Shown: positions 24,663 to 29,432 of the stretch, piece after piece
Numbering within the stretch: position 1 is the stretch's first letter
Layout of the letters: each line of letters opens with the position of its first letter
Assembly: GCA_023430725.1 (NCBI GenBank)
Contig: JAEYZD010000022.1
Location: 1 to 29,432, forward strand
Direction of reading: 5' to 3'
Length of the DNA: 29,432 nucleotides
Source of the DNA: Bacteroidota bacterium
GTDB lineage: Bacteria; Bacteroidota; Bacteroidia; Bacteroidales; VadinHA17
Translations under genes and position numbers: made by a program
The notes under the pieces: generated by a model
The model's database searches: none
What the model was told of the DNA's origin: nothing
The model's input: only the letters and a program-made list of their open reading frames with translations

Positions 24663-25523
24663 TCAGGCAAATGCAATCAGTATTATCATTACAAGGGCAC
24701 TGAAGGAGTTGAAGGCCATGAAGGCATACTTTGACCTGACGCCGTCAAAGCCTGCCCGGATGATCCCGGCAAAGGCGATGATGAAGGCAGTGTTGAGCAG
24801 GAACAGTATGATGGCGGCCGTGCTGCTGAAGGGCATGTAAATTGCGGTGAGCAGCCAGAGCAGGAGGGAGGAGCCTGTGATCCATCCCATGACGAGGCGC
24901 ATGATGGAGGCTTCACTCATACGCGAGCGTACAGTTTTTATCCCTGCCTTTTCATATTCATCCCCGTACCGGATCAGCAGCAGCCAGAAGTGAGGCATCT
25001 GCCACAGAAACATGAACAGTGCGAACAGCAGGATCCTGCTGTCAGTCATGGCGCCGCCGGCCGCCGTATAGCCGATCAGCGGCGGCACGGCTCCTACAAT
25101 GGCCCCGGGTATGATTGCAAGGGTGGTCCTCTTCTTGAGGCCGGTGTAGATGAGGTTGTACAGTATGACATTCAGGGCTCCAAGCAACACCGGCCACGTG
25201 CCGCCGCGGGCCAGAAGCACAATCCCTGCCAGCAGCACAACCACAGCCACCACCATGGCGGCCGGCGCCGCCAGCCTGCCTGAGGGAAGAGGCCTCCCGG
25301 CGGTGCGCTCCATAAGAGCGTCACTATTCCTCTCGGTATACTGGTTGAGCGCCGCAGCGCCTGACGAGAGAAGAAAGACACCCGCGGCAACGGGAATCAA
25401 CCCGCCGGCGGAATAACCGTCATAAATCAGGTACCCGGTCACGGCTGAGAAAGCAACCGCCAGTGAGAGCTTCCACTTTGTTAGCTCAGCTATCATGGCG
25501 ATTGTCATCCTCTCAGTTGGCAT
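24663..25523 (-). CDS. ctaB: Heme O synthase (protoheme IX farnesyltransferase)
   Basis: This 286-residue integral membrane UbiA-family prenyltransferase transfers farnesyl from FPP to heme B, giving heme O, the precursor of heme A for cytochrome oxidase. The first prenyl-diphosphate motif is N60QYTE64RNSD68ALMERTAGRPLP, with Glu at the usual first Asp, as is common in Bacteroidota CtaB. YTGLKKRTTLAIIPGAIVGAVPPLIG is characteristic of CtaB, and the second motif is RYGDEYEKAGIKTV. About eight to nine helices are present. ATG 25523 overlaps the coxB stop by 11 bases; ATG 25508 is an alternative starting after that stop. It is the last gene of the oxidase operon. No heme A synthase (ctaA) is in the window. 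Confidence 0.93.
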   Translation of the reverse strand: MPTERMTIAMIAELTKWKLSLAVAFSAVTGYLIYDGYSAGGLIPVAAGVFLLSSGAAALNQYTERNSDALMERTAGRPLPSGRLAAPAAMVVAVVVLLAGIVLLARGGTWPVLLGALNVILYNLIYTGLKKRTTLAIIPGAIVGAVPPLIGYTAAGGAMTDSRILLFALFMFLWQMPHFWLLLIRYGDEYEKAGIKTVRSRMSEASIMRLVMGWITGSSLLLWLLTAIYMPFSSTAAIILFLLNTAFIIAFAGIIRAGFDGVRSKYAFMAFNSFSALVMIILIAFA

Positions 25524-26442
25524 CCTTGCCTATCGTTTTGAGATACTCGGTCATGATGGCTATCTGCTCTTCGGTGAGCAGCTCGCGGTATGACTGCATG
25601 AGGTTCCTTGCAAAACCCTCGACAATCTGAAGGTTCGGGTCATAGATTGAACTTGTAATGTAGGCCTCATCAGCCGTCACAGTCTTTTGGGCGTTACCCT
25701 CGTTAACAGTTCGCTGAGCACCGTACAGTCCCGCAAATGAGGGACCGACCAGTTTCGCCCCGTCAAGTGAATGACATGCAAGGCATCCCGTTCCTCGAAG
25801 AAGTTTCAAACCTTCCGGTTCAGGAATGAAGGATGCTGTTTTAAGCTCCTCGTACCAGGCGTCGAACTCCGCCTGCTCCACTATTTTAGTCTTTGACACC
25901 ATGGCCGAGTGCAGAAGCCCGCAGTACTCCGTGCACAGGATCTCATAGTCGCCGATATAGTTTGGAGTGAACCACAGGTAGTTGTCGTAACCCGGTATCA
26001 CATCCTCCTTGACCCTGAATGCCGGTATGAAGAGACTGTGATTGACATCCTCAGACACCAGCTCGAGTTTAACCGGCTTGTTTATCGGGAGCACAAGTTC
26101 CTTCGACCTGAGGCTGTCACTGTAAATGAATTCCCATTCCCACATCCTGCCGATTGCTGTTATGACCATCGCATCGGCCGGTACCTTTCGCATCGGAGCA
26201 AAGCCTTTCCATCCGATCCAGAACATTAACATCACAAGAATAAGTGGCACAACCGTCCACAAAACCTCGAGCTTCATGCTCCCTTCGAACTGCTTCGCCT
26301 CCTTCCCCTTCTTGCGGGAAAAATGGATCACAGTCCAGATCATGAAGGCAGTTATCCCTACTATGAAAATGAAGGCGATTATAAAGATGAACAGGAATGC
26401 CTGGTCTACTCCTTCTGCAAGATTTGATGCTCCATTGAACAT
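25513..26442 (-). CDS. coxB: Cytochrome c oxidase subunit II fused to cytochrome c (caa3 type)
   Basis: This 309-residue subunit has two membrane helices (about 15-39 and 58-80) followed by a periplasmic cupredoxin domain with the CuA ligands H135, C170, E172, C174, H178 and M181 (DVNHSLF ... CTEYCGLLHSAM). A C-terminal class I cytochrome c domain follows: C220LACH224 binds heme c, and Met282 in ARNLMQSY is the likely axial ligand. The fusion defines a caa3-type enzyme, which takes electrons from a small cytochrome c or directly from an alternative complex III. No cleavable signal peptide is evident. It lies 11 bases after coxD and overlaps the heme O synthase gene. Confidence 0.97.
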   Translation of the reverse strand: MFNGASNLAEGVDQAFLFIFIIAFIFIVGITAFMIWTVIHFSRKKGKEAKQFEGSMKLEVLWTVVPLILVMLMFWIGWKGFAPMRKVPADAMVITAIGRMWEWEFIYSDSLRSKELVLPINKPVKLELVSEDVNHSLFIPAFRVKEDVIPGYDNYLWFTPNYIGDYEILCTEYCGLLHSAMVSKTKIVEQAEFDAWYEELKTASFIPEPEGLKLLRGTGCLACHSLDGAKLVGPSFAGLYGAQRTVNEGNAQKTVTADEAYITSSIYDPNLQIVEGFARNLMQSYRELLTEEQIAIMTEYLKTIGKDAN

Positions 26443-26453
26443 ATCAGTGCTTT

Positions 26454-26738
26454 TTATCTGAAATAATAATCAATGAATGTTATTATAGTCACTACTGCAA
26501 ACAGCGCAAACACCCCTGTCACAGCCAGCCGCAGAAAACGGTTCTCAAACTTCAGATGCATGAACTGGGTGAGCACAATGAAAACCTTGACGCTGGCAAT
26601 CAGCAGTGCCACCGCCACAGTCAGGGCTCTAAGGTGAAATCCCGTGACAAGCACCGAGATTGCCGTGAGAAACAGCAGTATCACCAGCACAACAGTCAGC
26701 GATTGATAGGATGAGATATGTTTTTCGTCGTTGTTCAT
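26454..26738 (-). CDS. coxD: Cytochrome c oxidase subunit IV (prokaryotic type)
   Basis: This 94-residue protein has three membrane helices (about 14-32, 38-57 and 70-91) and the typical VKVFIVLTQFMHLKFE segment between the second and third, as in prokaryotic COX4 / CtaF-like subunits. It is a small accessory subunit stabilising the oxidase in the inner membrane. It starts 7 bases after the coxC stop and ends 11 bases before the coxB start, so it is clearly part of the same transcript. Confidence 0.92.
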   Translation of the reverse strand: MNNDEKHISSYQSLTVVLVILLFLTAISVLVTGFHLRALTVAVALLIASVKVFIVLTQFMHLKFENRFLRLAVTGVFALFAVVTIITFIDYYFR

Positions 26739-26745
26739 TTCTTTC

Positions 26746-27360
26746 TCAGGTTATAAGGTAAAGGAGAGGGAAGAGGAATATCCATATCAGGTCAACAAGG
26801 TGCCAGTAGAGGGCGCTGTTTTCAAGCATAAGGAACCTGCCGCTGTTCACTGCACCTGTTTTTACTTTCACCACGTTGATTGAGAGAAGGATCATCCCGA
26901 TCAGGACATGCAGCGCATGAAGCCCTGTCATCATATAGTACAGCCCGAAAAACAGCAGTTCGCCGTGCGACATGTTTTTCAGAACCGGTGAACCGGGCCA
27001 GATGCCGTATTCAAATTTGTGTGACCACTCGAAATACTTGTTTACCATGAACAGGGCCGCAAGAAGAATTGTCACCAGCAACAGGAAGATGGTCAGACGT
27101 TTGTCTCCTTTCTGTATCGCGGTAAGCGCCATTGCCGCTGTCATACTGCTGACAAGCAGGAAGACGGTATTAATTGTACCTATGAACGCATTGAGCTCTT
27201 CAGCAGCCAGGTGGAAGTCAGCGGAATACTTTGCCCTGAAAATGGCATAGACGAGGAAGAGACCGCCAAACAGGAATAGTTCCGTGAATAGAAATATCCA
27301 CATTCCCAGCTTACCGGTCTCGCTGTCAAGGTGTTCTGTATGGGTATGATTATCTGTCAT
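26746..27360 (-). CDS. coxC: Cytochrome c oxidase subunit III
   Basis: This 204-residue protein has five predicted membrane helices and is the short bacterial form of subunit III. It begins with a polar His-rich N-terminus, then GKLGMWIFLFTELFLFGGLF, where the conserved Glu in FTELFLF sits in the first helix. Later GLHALHVLIGMILL and SALYWHLVDLIWIFLFPLLYL carry the conserved His and the WHxVDxxW pattern of the family. The subunit contains no redox cofactor and supports proton uptake and stability of subunit I. It lies 7 bases after coxA and 7 before coxD. Only one coxC is present, whereas many Bacteroidota clusters carry two. Confidence 0.96.
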   Translation of the reverse strand: MTDNHTHTEHLDSETGKLGMWIFLFTELFLFGGLFLVYAIFRAKYSADFHLAAEELNAFIGTINTVFLLVSSMTAAMALTAIQKGDKRLTIFLLLVTILLAALFMVNKYFEWSHKFEYGIWPGSPVLKNMSHGELLFFGLYYMMTGLHALHVLIGMILLSINVVKVKTGAVNSGRFLMLENSALYWHLVDLIWIFLFPLLYLIT

Positions 27361-27367
27361 GGATATC

Positions 27368-28987
27368 TTACGCTTTGTTCTGGTCCTTCGTTCCGAAGAA
27401 ATATGGCTTCGCGGTTATCTCGGGAATCTCGTCAAAGTTCTCGTGCGGCGGGGGAGAGGGGATCTTCCATTCAAGGGTGACACCGTGCCATGGATTGGCC
27501 GGCGCCTTCGCCCCGCGCCTTGCGGCAACCATGAGATTGATTACCATGAGTATCAGCCCCGTTATGAGGATGAAGGCCCCGACAGTTGAGAGCACATGCC
27601 CTGTTTCAAACTGTGGCAGGTAATCGTACGAGCGTCTCGGCATTCCCTGTATCCCAATGATGAACTGCGGGAAGTAGAGAAGGTTGAAACCCACGAAATT
27701 GAATCCCCATGCAATGTTTGCAACCCTGTTGTTGTACATCCTGCCGTACATCTTCGGGAACCAGTAATGGATTGCCGCAAAGAAGGAGAATCCCATACCA
27801 CCGAAGATTATGTAGTGGAAGTGGGCCACTACAAAAGCCGTGTCATGGGTCTGAACGTTCGTTGCGAGCGCACCGAGAACCAGGCCTGTGAAACCACCGA
27901 TGAGGAACAGGAAAATAAACGAAATCGCGTAAAGCAAAGGTGGCTTGAGATCTATTGATCCGCCATACATCGTTGATATCCAGTTAAATACCTTGATTGC
28001 ACTTGGAATGGCAACAATGAATGTAAGGAATGAGAAGAACCACCGTGCATAGTAGCTCATGCCGGAGGTGAACATGTGGTGGCCCCAGACGAAATAACCT
28101 ACGAAGGCTATGGCAAGGCTGGAGATCACAATGGCACCGTAGCCGAAGACAGGCTTCTGGCTGAAGGTGGGGAAGATCTCAGTGACCACGCCCATAGCGG
28201 GAAGTATCATTATGTAAACTGCCGGATGCGAGTAAATCCAGAAGAGGTGCTGGAAGAGAACAGGGTCGCCGCCAAGAGCAGGGTCAAAGAACCCTATATT
28301 GAGAACCCTTTCGGCTATTACCATTATCAGTGTGATCCCAACAATAGGAGTGGCAAGCACCTGTATCCACGCCGTTGCGTAAAGCGCCCACGGGAAGAGT
28401 GGCATCCTCATCCATTTCATCCCGGGCGCTCTCATCCGGTGGATTGTGACAATAAAATTCAATCCCGTCAGAATCGAGGAGAAGCCAAGAATGAACGCCG
28501 CAGTCAGTGCCCAGATGACGCTTGTGGCCGACTCCACGCTGTAAGGTACGTAGAATGTCCATCCGGTGTCGGGTGGCCCGCTACCGAAGAACTGTGATGC
28601 CACTCCCAGAAGCGCTCCGATCATGTACAGATACCATGAAAAGAGATTCAGTTTCGGGAAGGCCACGTCCCTGGCCCCGATGAGTATCGGCAGGAAAAAG
28701 TTGCCGAATACTGCCGCAAGCCCGGGGATTACAATCACAAAGATCATAATGATCCCGTGTATTGTAAACATCCCGTTGTACGTCTGAGGTTCCATGATAG
28801 TGCGCCCCGGAGCTATCAGCTCGATACGCATCAGAAGACCCAGCGTGGCTGCCACAAAAAAGAAAAATATCACGGCATACAGGTACAGCAGTCCTATCCG
28901 CTTGTGGTCAGTGCTCAGGAGCCATGACCATATCCCTTTGTGCCTCCCCTGGTATTCCAGGTAACTTACCTCTGCTTCGTTTCCCAT
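27368..28987 (-). CDS. coxA: Cytochrome c oxidase subunit I, A2-type heme-copper oxidase
   Basis: This 539-residue protein is read from ATG 28987; an in-frame TTG two codons upstream is not needed. There are twelve membrane helices. Heme a ligands are H77 (FTIHG) and H391. The CuB ligands are H254, H303 and H304, Y258 is the cross-linked Tyr, and H389 is the heme a3 ligand (VAHFHY). The helix VI motif is IYSHPAVY: Tyr-Ser replaces the Gly, and the usual Glu of GHPEV is Ala, which places it in the A2 group with Thermus and Rhodothermus caa3 enzymes. It reduces O2 to water and pumps protons. It follows the SCO gene by 12 bases and is the first structural gene of the operon. Confidence 0.98.
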   Translation of the reverse strand: MGNEAEVSYLEYQGRHKGIWSWLLSTDHKRIGLLYLYAVIFFFFVAATLGLLMRIELIAPGRTIMEPQTYNGMFTIHGIIMIFVIVIPGLAAVFGNFFLPILIGARDVAFPKLNLFSWYLYMIGALLGVASQFFGSGPPDTGWTFYVPYSVESATSVIWALTAAFILGFSSILTGLNFIVTIHRMRAPGMKWMRMPLFPWALYATAWIQVLATPIVGITLIMVIAERVLNIGFFDPALGGDPVLFQHLFWIYSHPAVYIMILPAMGVVTEIFPTFSQKPVFGYGAIVISSLAIAFVGYFVWGHHMFTSGMSYYARWFFSFLTFIVAIPSAIKVFNWISTMYGGSIDLKPPLLYAISFIFLFLIGGFTGLVLGALATNVQTHDTAFVVAHFHYIIFGGMGFSFFAAIHYWFPKMYGRMYNNRVANIAWGFNFVGFNLLYFPQFIIGIQGMPRRSYDYLPQFETGHVLSTVGAFILITGLILMVINLMVAARRGAKAPANPWHGVTLEWKIPSPPPHENFDEIPEITAKPYFFGTKDQNKA

Positions 28988-28999
28988 ATTCAAACGGAT

Positions 29000-29432
29000 T
29001 TATTTTTTTCTCCTCCTGACCAAAAGGATAACCATGATCAGCACCAGGAAGAATATTGTAATGATACCGACTATCCTTGTTACCTGCAGCGTGTATGTCT
29101 GACTTGCCGGGTTATAGGCAAAACAGTATTCAAGAATACGGTTGGCTGTCGGCCTGGCTATCCCTTTCTGGGCCTCAATGACCGCCATCTTCACATCAAA
29201 CGGCAGGTAGGTCAGGCCATAGAGGTAGCGGGTGATCTTACCTGCAGGACTGACTACCATTATGACTGAAGGGTGTGCAAAATCAAGTCCCTGCGGAGTG
29301 TATTTATACCCGGCTGCGGCAGTTATGGCACTGATGTTTTCTTCAGTTCCCGTGAGGTAGATCCAGTCCTTCTGGTTCTCCTTGCTGATCCTCTGTACAA
29401 AGTTCTGCTTCTTTTCCCTCGCCTTCTCGGGA
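29000..29432 (-). CDS. SCO1/SenC-family copper chaperone, 5' end outside window
   Basis: 144 codons are present, read through the window edge; the N-terminal part with the expected CxxxC is missing. The visible region shows the SCO thioredoxin-fold ending: KKQNFVQRISKENQKDWIYL, then GYKYTPQGLDFAHPSVIMVV, in which the His of DFAHP is the conserved SCO copper ligand, and SPAGKITRYLYGL. A C-terminal membrane helix (about the last 30 residues, IVGIITIFFLVLIMVILLV) and an RRRKK tail anchor it, with the domain in the periplasm. SCO proteins metallate the CuA site of CoxB. Its place 12 bases before coxA supports that role. A C-terminal anchor is seen in some Bacteroidota SCO proteins. Confidence 0.88.
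   Translation of the reverse strand, partial: PEKAREKKQNFVQRISKENQKDWIYLTGTEENISAITAAAGYKYTPQGLDFAHPSVIMVVSPAGKITRYLYGLTYLPFDVKMAVIEAQKGIARPTANRILEYCFAYNPASQTYTLQVTRIVGIITIFFLVLIMVILLVRRRKK

Noticed and set aside
28076..28597. 173-residue plus-strand open frame within coxA
   Set aside because: It is antisense to strongly conserved coxA helices and ligand residues.

Overview
The window reads as a chromosomal segment of a Bacteroidota bacterium (Bacteroidales/Marinilabiliales-like at a guess). The evidence is the protein families (a TamB-like envelope protein with no TamA beside it, DUF3078 and DUF4197 proteins, a Bacteroidota-style heme O synthase with an NQxxE first motif), several -7 boxes of the TAnnTTTG form upstream of genes, and weak Shine-Dalgarno sites. 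Base composition looks even throughout. I see no insertion sequence, tRNA, rRNA, CRISPR array or other sign of recent transfer, and no gene-free stretch above about 120 bases.

Region 1 (1-7025): a very long TamB/AsmA-like gene leaves the window at its 3' end and is divergent from tsaD (tRNA t6A synthesis). Convergent with tsaD is a pair of overlapping genes, a membrane-anchored J-domain protein and a HotDog thioesterase; the thioesterase overlaps its neighbours on both sides. A zupT zinc transporter is divergent from the J-domain gene.

Region 2 (7147-13236, all minus): reading in the direction of transcription, an exported coiled-coil protein, a small coiled-coil protein, a one-helix membrane protein, a DUF4197 lipoprotein, a DUF3078 outer-membrane protein, an exported SagB-type nitroreductase, uracil phosphoribosyltransferase (upp) and a NupG-type nucleoside permease. 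The last two form a pyrimidine/nucleoside salvage pair.

Region 3 (13327-23584, all minus): nine tightly packed genes, several overlapping by 1 or 4 bases. They are two tandem paralogous exported beta-lactamase-family hydrolases, a PrsW protease with a zinc ribbon, nagA, an atypical ROK kinase, an MFS permease, a SIS-domain protein, a UroD/MtaA-like protein with zinc ligands, and a patatin phospholipase. The middle genes suggest amino-sugar uptake, phosphorylation, deacetylation and isomerisation/deamination. The UroD-like protein is unexplained and is the best candidate here for undescribed chemistry. A separately promoted exported cyanophycinase-like peptidase (23694-24554) lies upstream.

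Region 4 (24663-29432, all minus): a caa3-type cytochrome c oxidase operon in the order SCO assembly factor (partial), coxA, coxC, coxD, coxB fused to cytochrome c, heme O synthase. CoxA has the YSHP motif of A2-type oxidases. The organism can therefore probably respire oxygen.
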